This document shows positions 6,510 to 13,407 of a stretch of DNA of 13,535 nucleotides, piece by piece. Both the position numbers and the translations under genes were made by a program. The stretch covers positions 1 through 13,535 of the forward strand of contig CAJQSU010000038.1 in the NCBI GenBank assembly GCA_905616435.1. The letters are read 5' to 3'. The notes beneath the pieces are model-generated. The model worked only from the letters and a program-made list of their open reading frames with translations. It ran no database searches and was not told the DNA's origin. Within the stretch, counting starts at the first letter, position 1. The number at the start of each line of letters is the position of its first letter. The DNA is from an uncultured Candidatus Pelagibacter sp. Its GTDB lineage: Bacteria; Pseudomonadota; Alphaproteobacteria; Pelagibacterales; Pelagibacteraceae.

Positions 6510-7955
6510 TTATGCGTCTGAATACTTTTGCTCTAAATTCATCACATATTCATTAATTCCATCAAGAAATTTAAGCTTTTCATCAACAGTTTTAAACGAG
6601 AACATCTTATCCTCATTTTCTCTAATCTCATCACATTCTGAATAAAAAGCAGAAATAGTCCACCATTTCTCCTCATTAGTGCTTAGAATTCTTGAAGCTA
6701 TTCGACGTTTAATCTTTTTATGAACTTCTTTTGGTAAAATTTCAGGTGCTTCATTAAATATCAGACCATGACCAAAAGTAATAAGTCTTTGATCTTCGAA
6801 TTTATCCAATAATGCAAATTTTTCTTTCCAATCACCTGTATGAAATTTAGGAAATAAGGCCTGATCTTTAGCTGACGTAAATCCTCCTGAATAAATAGAT
6901 TCTTCTGGTTCAATATCTTCTTGTGAAGAAGTTTCCATTTTTTCCTCTGCTGCTTCTCTTAAAATATTACAAACATTTATTGCAAACTTTTCATTAGTTT
7001 TAACTAATTCAGCTCTTTTATTAATTAAGTTAGGGTCTAACTTGTCATAAGGTTGGGCTTTCATGCCATAACTTTTATCTAGAATAATTGGAGCTTTATT
7101 TGATCTTATAGTTCTTAAAAATTTAGGAGATTTTTTCATCTCTTTTTTTAAATCTTCATAGCTTAATTTCTGAATTGCTTCTACATCAAATCTCAAGTCT
7201 ACTGATTGTCCCCATTTATAAACAGGATGCATACAAGCATTTGGGTGCAATGGAGCACAAAGATATAGGCGGCTAGTACCAAAGAAATATTCATTTATAG
7301 TAAAAATCTTTTCTTGTTTAACCATATTCTCAACAATAATCTTGCTACTTGTTTTAAAATACTCTTTCCAAAGAACTGGTTGTTTTTGTTTTATCAAATC
7401 CAAAACTTTAACTGTAAGTTCAGTATCAAATAATGCAGAGTGTGCTCCTGAAGACTCAAATCCATTTAATCTTGCTAGCGACTCTAGTTTCATTGATTTA
7501 TTTCCTTTAGGATTCAATTCTGTTTTAAGAACGTTGTCATCTATTGCAAATGCTGCTCTAACTATATTTAAAGCATCGTGTCGAACATTGCCCTCTGTAT
7601 TTGTAATGTAGGGCTTTCTTAAAGATTTAAAAAATTCTTTTCTAATTACCTCATCATCAAAGTTAATACTGGAATAACCCAAGAATGTTGCTGGTGACCA
7701 TTCTCGAAATTTCTTTTCGACTTGGCTTAACATTTCGTAGTGACTTAAATTACCCTTAGTTAATAAGTCTACGTTTGATCTATTTATGCAAAGAGCAGTA
7801 GCACTTGGAACTCTGTCTTGAGGTAGTCTACATCTTGCTGAAAAACGTTCTAGTTCTTTGAAGTTTTCATCTAATAAAATTCCTCCAATTTCAATAATAG
7901 TTGCCCAGTCTGTTTGTGCTGAGTCTGTCTCAATATCCCATACTACGTAATTCAA
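6510..7955 (-). CDS. sbcB: Exodeoxyribonuclease I (DEDDh 3'-5' exonuclease)
   Basis: Exonuclease I degrades single-stranded DNA 3' to 5' in recombination and mismatch repair. The 481-residue length is close to E. coli ExoI (475). The N-terminal DEDDh domain shows motif I WDIETD (D7, E9), motif II GYSSINFDDE (D100/D101), and motif III AHSALFDTELT (H172, D177). The spacing and surrounding residues (GYN-like before FDDE, PY after) match ExoI rather than DnaQ or RNase T. The remaining two thirds correspond to the SH3-like and helical ExoI domains, including a PKFHTGDW segment near the C-terminus. The start is TTG at 7955, overlapping the stop of the upstream nuclease gene as TTGA. No better start lies nearby, since M-N-Y-V-V-W-D-I-E-T begins right at motif I. 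Confidence 0.88.
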   Translation of the reverse strand: MNYVVWDIETDSAQTDWATIIEIGGILLDENFKELERFSARCRLPQDRVPSATALCINRSNVDLLTKGNLSHYEMLSQVEKKFREWSPATFLGYSSINFDDEVIRKEFFKSLRKPYITNTEGNVRHDALNIVRAAFAIDDNVLKTELNPKGNKSMKLESLARLNGFESSGAHSALFDTELTVKVLDLIKQKQPVLWKEYFKTSSKIIVENMVKQEKIFTINEYFFGTSRLYLCAPLHPNACMHPVYKWGQSVDLRFDVEAIQKLSYEDLKKEMKKSPKFLRTIRSNKAPIILDKSYGMKAQPYDKLDPNLINKRAELVKTNEKFAINVCNILREAAEEKMETSSQEDIEPEESIYSGGFTSAKDQALFPKFHTGDWKEKFALLDKFEDQRLITFGHGLIFNEAPEILPKEVHKKIKRRIASRILSTNEEKWWTISAFYSECDEIRENEDKMFSFKTVDEKLKFLDGINEYVMNLEQKYSDA

Positions 7956-8638
7956 TTTGCTCTCCTTTGTGCGTAAAATTGTTCAACTTTTTCTAGAAAC
8001 TTATTTTGGTAATCTTTTAGTCTTTGACCATCAATTAAAAACTTTTGAAACATATTGTCTTTTGTGCAAAGTAATATGGCTGCTTGAGTAATATTTGATC
8101 CATGCACTGTATCGTGTGCTAAAGCATATGCGGAGCATTGCAAATAATAATCTTCAATCCATTCATCTTTTTTTGGCTTATTGCTTTGTTTAAAATCAAT
8201 TATGGTCTCTTTATTTTCATAAATACCAACACAGTCAGTAGCTCCAGCATATTTTCCTGGATAATATAATGTGGCTTCACACCCCCAAATTTCATTTAAT
8301 TTATCTCTTAAACCATTTTCAATAATCTGATCTGCCATCATTCTCTCTTTTGTATTATCTCCTAATAAATCTAAATTTAATTTACCAAGTAAAAATTTTT
8401 CTAGATAATCATGCATCGAACTGCCTCTACTGCTAGCTTCACGTGTAATAATTGCTGCCTGTTTTTGACCAACTCTTTGCTTCCAAGCTTGTAGAGAGGC
8501 TTTTTTTTCTTCAGACTCAGTTGCTTTTAAAATTGTAGTCACTGAAGGTAATCGTTCTTCATTAATAGAATAATGCCTAGAGCCATCAACAATTGATCTG
8601 GTAGACTTTGGATAGATGTATTTATTATTCCACTGCAT
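7952..8638 (-). CDS. PD-(D/E)XK exonuclease, RecB / MGME1-like
   Basis: Starting from the ATG at 8638 the protein has 228 residues. It carries a complete PD-(D/E)XK core: E121, D135 in AGATD, D148-F-K150 in the IIDFKQS block, then Q167-x3-Y171, the Q-x-x-x-Y motif of RecB-family nucleases. An upstream RG-x-x-MH motif (71-76) and LPSVTTIL (30-37) match the mitochondrial MGME1 group and the related exonucleases of marine T4-like phages. It probably degrades single-stranded DNA ends or flaps, metal-dependently; specificity is not visible. The frame stays open upstream to a TTG at 8707, but that extension overlaps the rmuC 3' end and looks unlike the family, so I prefer 8638. It lies between rmuC and sbcB on the same strand, suggesting a joint role in DNA-end processing. 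I know no established gene symbol for it. Confidence 0.78.
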   Translation of the reverse strand: MQWNNKYIYPKSTRSIVDGSRHYSINEERLPSVTTILKATESEEKKASLQAWKQRVGQKQAAIITREASSRGSSMHDYLEKFLLGKLNLDLLGDNTKERMMADQIIENGLRDKLNEIWGCEATLYYPGKYAGATDCVGIYENKETIIDFKQSNKPKKDEWIEDYYLQCSAYALAHDTVHGSNITQAAILLCTKDNMFQKFLIDGQRLKDYQNKFLEKVEQFYAQRRAN

Positions 8639-8675
8639 GTGATTTCTTATATTCGTTATTGAAGAAAAAAAGAAA

Positions 8676-9773
8676 TTAATTTTTTGCTTGTTTTGAGTGA
8701 TCAACAAATTTTTCTACATTTTCAGTTTGAACGGCTTTTTCAATCTGCTCAGGGTCTTTAATATTTTCAAGGGTTCTAGTGATTGATCTAGCGTCAGTAC
8801 CAAACTTATCAACAACTATCATTGCTTCTTCTAATTTTTTTCTAAGAGAAATTATGTTATCAAAGTGTTTTCCAAATCTTGAACTAATTGTTTTTAAATG
8901 ATCATAGATTTCTGTAGCACCCTTTTGAACTTTTAAAGATTGAAAACCCATATGTAAAGATTGTAGATAAGCTGAAAGAGTATTAGGACCACAGATTACA
9001 ATTTTATATTTTTTCATTAATTCTTGAGTTAATAACTCTTTGGTACTTGGGTCTTGGTATTCAGTTAACTCTTTATATAAACTTTCAGTTGGAGCATAAA
9101 CAATAGCAAAATCTGTAGTTTTCGGTGGCACTATATATTTTTCATTAACACTTTTTGCTTTAGCTTTAAATGCAGTAGCTAATTTTGTTCTTGCATCTGC
9201 AACAGCTTTTTTATCATCAGCGTCATAACCATCAGTAATTGCTTTAAATTTTTCTACTGGAAAATGCGAGTCTACCGGCACCATTACATCACCTTGAAGT
9301 CTAATTGCAAATTCTACATTTTCACTTGTATCCTCTTTCATCTTAACATTGGTCTGAAATTGTGAAGCTGGCAACAAGTCTTTAATTAGAGCATCTAATG
9401 AAAACTCAGCAAGAGTTCCATATTTTTTAACTCCAGCTAAAATTTTTGTTATGCCCTCTTGGCTTTTATTTAATAATTCGACCTGACTATTAAAATTTCC
9501 AACTTTTTCATCCACTTTAGTTAAGGCCTCTGTCATATCCTTGGTAACCCCTGTAGATAGATTATTAAATGAAGTCGACATTGAACCAAGTGAAGTATTA
9601 ATAGTAGTATTTAAGGTATCTTTTAATGATGTAATTTCTGTTTTTAAATTAGCTATTTCTTCAGCTTCCTTGTTTTCACTCTCATCTTTAGGCTTAGATT
9701 TTAAATTTAGGTAAAGAATAGCTGATGCTATTCCTGTCAATAAAACTAATAAAACTACCAAGATAATATCCAT
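8676..9773 (-). CDS. rmuC: DNA recombination protein RmuC
   Basis: RmuC-family proteins limit inversions at short inverted repeats and have a restriction-endonuclease-like core; their exact reaction is unproven. The 365-residue protein starts with an uncleaved hydrophobic anchor (about 3-22), then a charged coiled-coil stretch (about 30-110), as typical. The RmuC domain follows: KYGTLAEFSLDALIKDLL (about 117-134, normally W-G-E-x-x-L...L), VPVDSHFPVEKF (165-176, normally LPVDSKFP), and ICGPNTLSAYLQSL (normally VSPTTLxALLRTI). The family's W-G-E reads Y-G-T-L-A-E here, so it is a divergent member. The ATG at 9773 is the first in frame; no Shine-Dalgarno sequence is obvious. The next gene on this strand begins 37 nt downstream, making rmuC the first gene of the nuclease cluster. 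Confidence 0.87.
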   Translation of the reverse strand: MDIILVVLLVLLTGIASAILYLNLKSKPKDESENKEAEEIANLKTEITSLKDTLNTTINTSLGSMSTSFNNLSTGVTKDMTEALTKVDEKVGNFNSQVELLNKSQEGITKILAGVKKYGTLAEFSLDALIKDLLPASQFQTNVKMKEDTSENVEFAIRLQGDVMVPVDSHFPVEKFKAITDGYDADDKKAVADARTKLATAFKAKAKSVNEKYIVPPKTTDFAIVYAPTESLYKELTEYQDPSTKELLTQELMKKYKIVICGPNTLSAYLQSLHMGFQSLKVQKGATEIYDHLKTISSRFGKHFDNIISLRKKLEEAMIVVDKFGTDARSITRTLENIKDPEQIEKAVQTENVEKFVDHSKQAKN

Positions 9774-9838
9774 GATTCTATTATTTTATTTTATAGTAAA
9801 AATATGATTAATGTATTTAATAATTTAAGACTTACTTT
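9774..9838. promoter_or_regulatory. Divergent intergenic region upstream of rmuC and the small ORF
   Basis: This 65-nt, extremely AT-rich gap separates the divergent starts of rmuC (minus) and the 43-residue ORF (plus). A TATAAA-like -10 candidate exists on the minus strand and TATAGT/TATGAT candidates on the plus strand, but no convincing -35 element is seen for either. Promoter function is inferred mainly from gene orientation. Confidence 0.3.
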
Positions 9839-9970
9839 ATGGAATTATTCTTAATATTAAAAATAGTATTTATAATAGGGGCAGTTGTTACACTTTACGC
9901 TGTTGCTAGAAACCTTGATATTATTAAGATTATTCTAATTTATTGGAAAGATCTAATTCTTAGAAAGTAA
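9839..9970 (+). CDS. Unrecognised 43-residue membrane protein
   Basis: A short ATG-to-TAA frame encodes 43 residues. Positions 2-24 form one strongly hydrophobic segment (LFLILKIVFIIGAVVTLY), long enough for one transmembrane helix. The rest (ARNLDIIKIILIYWKDLILRK) is an amphipathic, positively charged tail suggesting a cytoplasmic C-terminus. It lies in the otherwise empty gap between the divergent rmuC and convergent hisG, and its last 18 nt overlap the hisG 3' end on the other strand. The Shine-Dalgarno signal is weak. I do not recognise the family. The protein-like hydrophobic pattern and a gap sized to fit the ORF favour a real gene, but AT-rich DNA readily gives Ile/Leu-rich chance frames. 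Confidence 0.5.
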   Translation: MELFLILKIVFIIGAVVTLYAVARNLDIIKIILIYWKDLILRK

Positions 9971-10645
9971 TTTAACTATTTTTTTTACTTCTAGTTTTTT
10001 TGTAGATGATTTTGATGTCATCATACATGCAACAGACTCTAAAATCTCACCATCTTTTAAGATACGAAGATTGTTAGCCCTTAAGGTTTCACCAGTTGAA
10101 GTTATATCAGTTATAATTTCGCTTGATCCCGTAAAAGGATAAGCTTCTGTTGCTCCTAAACTATTTACCAACTTAAACTGCGTAACCCCTTTAGAAAATA
10201 AAAATTCTCTAGTTAAGTTTGGATATTTTGTTGCAACTCTTAATCTTTTCTTTTTCTTATCTTTAAATTCAAAGGCAATCTCCTCAAGATCAGCAACTGT
10301 TTGAACATCTATCCATGGTTCAGGAATTGCAACAACTAATATTGCTTTACCAAAATCATATTTTTTAGATACATTAATTTTATTTTGAATATTTATTTCA
10401 CTTTCTTTTAATAAATCATAGCCTGAAAAACCAAGATCTAGTGAACCATCTCCAAGTCTTTCAATAATTTCTCTAGCATGAAGGTATAAAATTTTTATAT
10501 TTTTTAACTCTTTAATAGAACCTAATAAATCTCTTTCGCCCCGCTCAGACACTAGGTTCAGTTTATTCTTTTTAAAGATCTTTAAAATATCTTTTCGAAG
10601 TCTACCTTTGCTTGGAATGCCAATATTAATTATATATTTTTTCAT
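9953..10645 (-). CDS. hisG: ATP phosphoribosyltransferase catalytic subunit, short form
   Basis: HisG condenses ATP and PRPP in the first step of histidine biosynthesis. The 230-residue length identifies the short form, which lacks the C-terminal ACT-like regulatory domain and needs HisZ, encoded directly upstream. Landmarks are IGIPSKGRL (8-16), SLDLGFSGYDLL (68-79), GATEAYP (164-170) and the PRPP loop DITSTGETLRANNL (180-193). The ATG at 10645 shares one base with the hisZ stop (TAATG), indicating translational coupling and near-equal synthesis of the two subunits. Histidine feedback in this form acts through HisZ. The 3' end overlaps a small convergent ORF by 18 nt, and no clear terminator hairpin with a U-tract follows the stop. 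Confidence 0.92.
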   Translation of the reverse strand: MKKYIINIGIPSKGRLRKDILKIFKKNKLNLVSERGERDLLGSIKELKNIKILYLHAREIIERLGDGSLDLGFSGYDLLKESEINIQNKINVSKKYDFGKAILVVAIPEPWIDVQTVADLEEIAFEFKDKKKKRLRVATKYPNLTREFLFSKGVTQFKLVNSLGATEAYPFTGSSEIITDITSTGETLRANNLRILKDGEILESVACMMTSKSSTKKLEVKKIVKLLSKN

Positions 10646-11697
10646 TAATAATTTAAATTTAAAGCAGCTCCTACTGCGGCTACTTTTTTTTTAGAGCCAA
10701 GATCAGAAATTAATTTGTCGTATCTTCCGCCATTAATTATATTTATATTCTTTGACTTAGATTTAATGTCAATTTTAAAAACCATGCCTGTGTAATATTC
10801 CAATTGTCTTCCAAAAGAAGCAGAAAAAAATACATTTAGTTTTGAAATTTTATAATTTGAGGTTGGAAAATAATTTTGATCTACAGCCAAATTAATCTTA
10901 TTTTTTTTAAAAAATTTATTAAGCTTAATTGAAGCTTTGTTAATAGGACATTTAATTTTAAGAAACTCTTTTATAATCTTTGATACATTTTTACCCTTAC
11001 CAGTTCCTCTTGGGTCCTTAATTTTATTATCAAATCTTTTTAAAATTTCATTAATTGATCGACCTACAATGACTTTAGTTAAATCTTCTTTTAACATTTT
11101 GAAATAACGTTTTTTATCAATCTCAACGATGGTTGGATCCACATCTGAGTTGGTCTCTAATCGCTTTAATAAATCATTGAAGTATTTCTCTCGCCAAAAA
11201 TGCCTTGATAATCTTAACTTCCATCGTTTTGGAATATCTAATTTTGAAATCAATAAATTAAATATTTCAACATTGCCAATTGTCAATATACCTGACGAAT
11301 ATTTTATATTTTGGAGAGATTTTAAAGATGTGCTTATAATTTCTTTATCATCACTCTTTTCATTCTTTGATCCTATTATTTCAAATCCAACCTGATCTCT
11401 TACAATTGAGTCTTTTTTGTTTTGTGACTTTCGATAAGCTTGCCCGCTATAAAATATCTTCTCTTTTCCTTTTAAATTATTTTTTAAATATCTTAAACAT
11501 GATGCAATAGTTAAGTCAGGTCTAAGGCAAAGTTCGCTTCCATTTTGATCAGTAAATGAGAAAATAAATTTTCTAAAGTTTTCACCCGATCTTTGTACAA
11601 TGTGATTAACTTCTATTACTGAGGGTAAATCGATGTATTTAAACCCTTTAGACTTTACTGATCTAAGGATATTTTCAGATAAGTTTTTTGACTTCAT
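10645..11697 (-). CDS. hisZ: ATP phosphoribosyltransferase regulatory subunit (HisRS paralogue)
   Basis: HisZ is a catalytically inactive relative of histidyl-tRNA synthetase that binds short HisG, activates it and senses histidine. From the ATG at 11697 it has 350 residues; an adjacent TTG at 11700 is an alternative one codon longer. HisRS-like blocks are visible: CLRPDLTIASCLRYL (about 57-71), IFYSGQAYRK with RDQVGFEIIG (about 81-109, the class II motif 2 region) and NGGRYDKL near residue 325. The protein ends after the catalytic-like domain (VAAVGAAL), with no anticodon-binding domain, which separates it from HisS. It overlaps hisS by 23 nt upstream and hisG by 1 nt downstream. The hisS-hisZ-hisG order is an alphaproteobacterial arrangement. 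Confidence 0.9.
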   Translation of the reverse strand: MKSKNLSENILRSVKSKGFKYIDLPSVIEVNHIVQRSGENFRKFIFSFTDQNGSELCLRPDLTIASCLRYLKNNLKGKEKIFYSGQAYRKSQNKKDSIVRDQVGFEIIGSKNEKSDDKEIISTSLKSLQNIKYSSGILTIGNVEIFNLLISKLDIPKRWKLRLSRHFWREKYFNDLLKRLETNSDVDPTIVEIDKKRYFKMLKEDLTKVIVGRSINEILKRFDNKIKDPRGTGKGKNVSKIIKEFLKIKCPINKASIKLNKFFKKNKINLAVDQNYFPTSNYKISKLNVFFSASFGRQLEYYTGMVFKIDIKSKSKNINIINGGRYDKLISDLGSKKKVAAVGAALNLNY

Positions 11698-13069
11698 CAA
11701 TTAAATCTGCTTTTGGAATTGTTTGGTTATTTTGACCTTTAATACCTTTAAGATTTTTAATCGTAACAGTATTGTCATTAAACTCATTTTCTCCACAAAT
11801 GATAGCAACCGATAATTCACGTTTATTTGCAAAAGTTAATTGTTTACCAAGATTTTTTTTACTATCTAAAAAAATTTCAGCACTAATATTATTGTCTCTT
11901 AATAGGTCAACTATTTCATAATAATTCTTTAAATACTTTTGATCCATTACACAGACTAAAACAGGTTTTTTATCTTCTACTTTAATTTGATCTAACTGCA
12001 TCAAAGCAAATAACAATCTATCAACACCAAAACTTATTCCAGTTCCTGGGATATCAACTCCTCTAAATCTCGATATAAGTTTTGCATACGACCCTCCGGA
12101 ACAGCAACTTCCTAAATCAACTTCTTTTCCTTTATTATTAGTGACCTTAAAATTTAAGTTAGTCTCTACAATAAAATCTGAATAATAAGCCAACCCTCGA
12201 ACAATTGTAAAATTAGTTTTAACTTGATTTAAATTTGATCCATATCCAAGAACTTCAAATACATTTTCCAATTCACTTATTCCCTCTTGAGATAATGCAT
12301 TTTTTAAAGTTTCTTTTAATTCATTTAAATCTTTTATTTTTAAAAAATTTAATATTTGAGATGCTTGCTCATCACTTAAATCAGCACCTATTGTAATTGC
12401 TCCGCTTTGATCTTTTCTTTCTTTTTTAAGTAAATCCTCAACACCCTTTAATCCAAATCCAGGTTTATCAAGCTTATCAATTGCTCTAATAACTTTTATT
12501 TGTTTTTCTTCAGAAATTTTTAAATCATTAATTAAACCTTGAACTATTTTTCTATTACTTACATTAATTGTAAATTGGTTTTTATTTAAACCACATTCGG
12601 ATAACGTGCTTGAAATTAAGTTACAAAGTTCAGCGTTAGCTTGAGCAGGATTAACATTTCCCACAATATCAAAATCAGCTTGTGTGAATTCCCTGTATCT
12701 AGCGTTACCAGCTTTCTCATTTCTAAAAACATTTTGAATAGCATAACGTTTATAAATAGATGGGAGTTCTTGATTATTTTGAGCTACAAATCTCGCTAAC
12801 GGACTTGATAGATCATATCTAAGAGTAATGTTTTTATCTCCATCTTTAAATGAGAATACATCAGACATAGGATTGGCTTCATCCTCTGCAAGAAAAGATC
12901 CAATATTTTCACTAATTTCGAACGAAGGAGTTTCAAGAGCCTCTGCTCCAAACTTAATAAAATTTTTCTCAATAGCGTTTAATAGCTTTTTTTTGAGAAG
13001 AATTTTTTTATCCCAGCGATCTTCAAATCCTGAAGGCAATCCAGGAACTAATTTATTTTCTTTATTCAT
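11675..13069 (-). CDS. hisS: Histidyl-tRNA synthetase, alphaproteobacterial type
   Basis: This class II synthetase charges tRNA-His. The 464 residues exceed E. coli HisRS (424). Landmarks are LPSGFEDRW (11-19), LRYDLSSPLARF (83-94), motif 2 FRNEKAGNARYREFTQ (115-130), the HisA block IVRGLAYY (289-296), GSCCSGGSYAKL, motif 3 GTGISFGVDRLL (342-353), and a C-terminal anticodon-binding domain from about 365. Compared with usual bacterial enzymes, motif 2 lacks the FRYERPQ-GRYRQFHQ form and HisA reads RGLAYY instead of RGLDYY. This resembles the divergent HisRS of Alphaproteobacteria whose tRNA-His lacks G-1, consistent with the adjacent tRNA. The ATG at 13069 is only 5 nt after the tRNA-His CCA and has no Shine-Dalgarno sequence; the next methionine is residue 68, too late to be the start. 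Confidence 0.93.
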   Translation of the reverse strand: MNKENKLVPGLPSGFEDRWDKKILLKKKLLNAIEKNFIKFGAEALETPSFEISENIGSFLAEDEANPMSDVFSFKDGDKNITLRYDLSSPLARFVAQNNQELPSIYKRYAIQNVFRNEKAGNARYREFTQADFDIVGNVNPAQANAELCNLISSTLSECGLNKNQFTINVSNRKIVQGLINDLKISEEKQIKVIRAIDKLDKPGFGLKGVEDLLKKERKDQSGAITIGADLSDEQASQILNFLKIKDLNELKETLKNALSQEGISELENVFEVLGYGSNLNQVKTNFTIVRGLAYYSDFIVETNLNFKVTNNKGKEVDLGSCCSGGSYAKLISRFRGVDIPGTGISFGVDRLLFALMQLDQIKVEDKKPVLVCVMDQKYLKNYYEIVDLLRDNNISAEIFLDSKKNLGKQLTFANKRELSVAIICGENEFNDNTVTIKNLKGIKGQNNQTIPKADLIDEVKKLI

Positions 13070-13074
13070 TTTTT

Positions 13075-13149
13075 TGGTACCCGCGCTTGGAATCGAACCA
13101 AATCCTAAAGTTCCACAAACTTTCGTACTAACCGTTATACTACGCAGGC
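13075..13149 (-). tRNA. tRNA-His (anticodon GTG), no encoded G-1
   Basis: The minus strand folds into a complete 75-nt cloverleaf: a 7-bp acceptor (GCCTGCG with CGCGGGT), a 4-bp D stem with an AACGGTTA loop, an anticodon stem AAAGT/ACTTT with loop TTGTGGA, a 4-nt variable loop, a 5-bp T stem with loop TTCGATT, discriminator A, and encoded CCA (13075-13077). The anticodon GTG (13114-13116) reads histidine codons. The base before G1 is T, the first pair is a G1-T72 wobble, and base 73 is A, so the classical G-1:C73 pair of tRNA-His is absent. This form is known from a subgroup of Alphaproteobacteria. hisS begins 5 nt after the CCA. Confidence 0.95.
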
Positions 13150-13186
13150 ATTCTTTGTTTTTATATTATTTTTGTGTGGATTTAAA

Positions 13187-13220
13187 ATTATATTATAAAT
13201 AAATAGCCTATAGGCTATGG
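13187..13220 (-). promoter_or_regulatory. Probable promoter of the tRNA-His-hisS-hisZ-hisG unit
   Basis: Two overlapping perfect TATAAT hexamers occur on the minus strand (13192-13197 and 13187-13192), about 38-48 nt before tRNA-His G1. This spacing would start transcription near 13180 and leave a leader of about 30 nt for RNase P removal. No TTGACA-like -35 box is present at 16-18 nt; that position is occupied by a 16-bp palindrome. The site is tentative because the spacer is extremely AT-rich. Confidence 0.4.
13203..13218. repeat. Perfect 16-bp palindrome between the two tRNA genes
   Basis: The sequence atagcctataggctat equals its own reverse complement across all 16 bases. It lies in the 174-nt spacer between tRNA-Phe and tRNA-His, directly upstream of the candidate -10 boxes. 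It could be a binding site for a dimeric regulator. In RNA from the minus strand it would instead give a 6-bp stem (AUAGCC/GGCUAU) with a UAUA loop followed by a U/A-rich run, a weak terminator for the infA-tRNA-Phe transcript. The sequence does not decide between these roles. Nothing else in the spacer resembles a gene. Confidence 0.6.
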
Positions 13221-13323
13221 AAACAAACTCTATGAGTACTTCTTGAAGTCTCTCTACATCTTATTTTTATAATCATGAGTAATCTTTAAGACAAAAATTA
13301 AGATTATACAAGATTTAATGTTT

Positions 13324-13399
13324 TGGTGGTCCCGGGTGGACTCGAACCACCGACACACGGATTTTCAATCCGATGCTCTACCAACTGAGCTACAGGACC
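13324..13399 (-). tRNA. tRNA-Phe (anticodon GAA)
   Basis: The minus strand gives a 76-nt cloverleaf: acceptor GGTCCTG with CGGGACC, D stem GCTC/GAGC with loop AGTTGGTA, anticodon loop TTGAAAA with anticodon GAA, variable loop GTGTC, T stem GGTGG/CCACC with loop TTCGAGT, discriminator A, and encoded CCA at 13324-13326. The top pair of the anticodon stem (27-43) is a T-T mismatch; all other stems pair. The gene starts 8 nt after the infA stop on the same strand, so it is probably co-transcribed with infA and released by processing. Confidence 0.95.
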
Positions 13400-13407
13400 A
13401 TGACAAT

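Noticed and set aside
6457..6645. Plus-strand 62-residue frame at the trxA-sbcB gap
   Set aside because: Most of it is antisense to the sbcB C-terminus and it has no family features.
7342..7611. Plus-strand 89-residue frame inside sbcB
   Set aside because: It lies fully antisense to the conserved exonuclease I domain and has no protein-family features.
8639..8707. N-terminal extension of the PD-(D/E)XK nuclease from a TTG at 8707
   Set aside because: It overlaps the rmuC end, uses two TTG codons, and lies before the family-like start MQWNNKYIYPKS. The ATG at 8638 fits better.
9803..9853. 16-codon plus-strand frame upstream of the 43-residue ORF
   Set aside because: It is very short, has no Shine-Dalgarno sequence and overlaps the better frame; chance is the simplest explanation.
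11129..11395. Plus-strand 88-residue frame inside hisZ
   Set aside because: It is entirely antisense to hisZ and has no recognisable motifs.
12828..13202. Plus-strand 124-residue frame
   Set aside because: It is antisense to the 5' part of hisS and to tRNA-His and has no family resemblance.
13281..13305. Imperfect inverted repeat (AATCTT...AAGATT) in the spacer after tRNA-Phe, considered as a terminator
   Set aside because: The stem is AT-only with a large loop and no U-tract follows in the transcribed direction.
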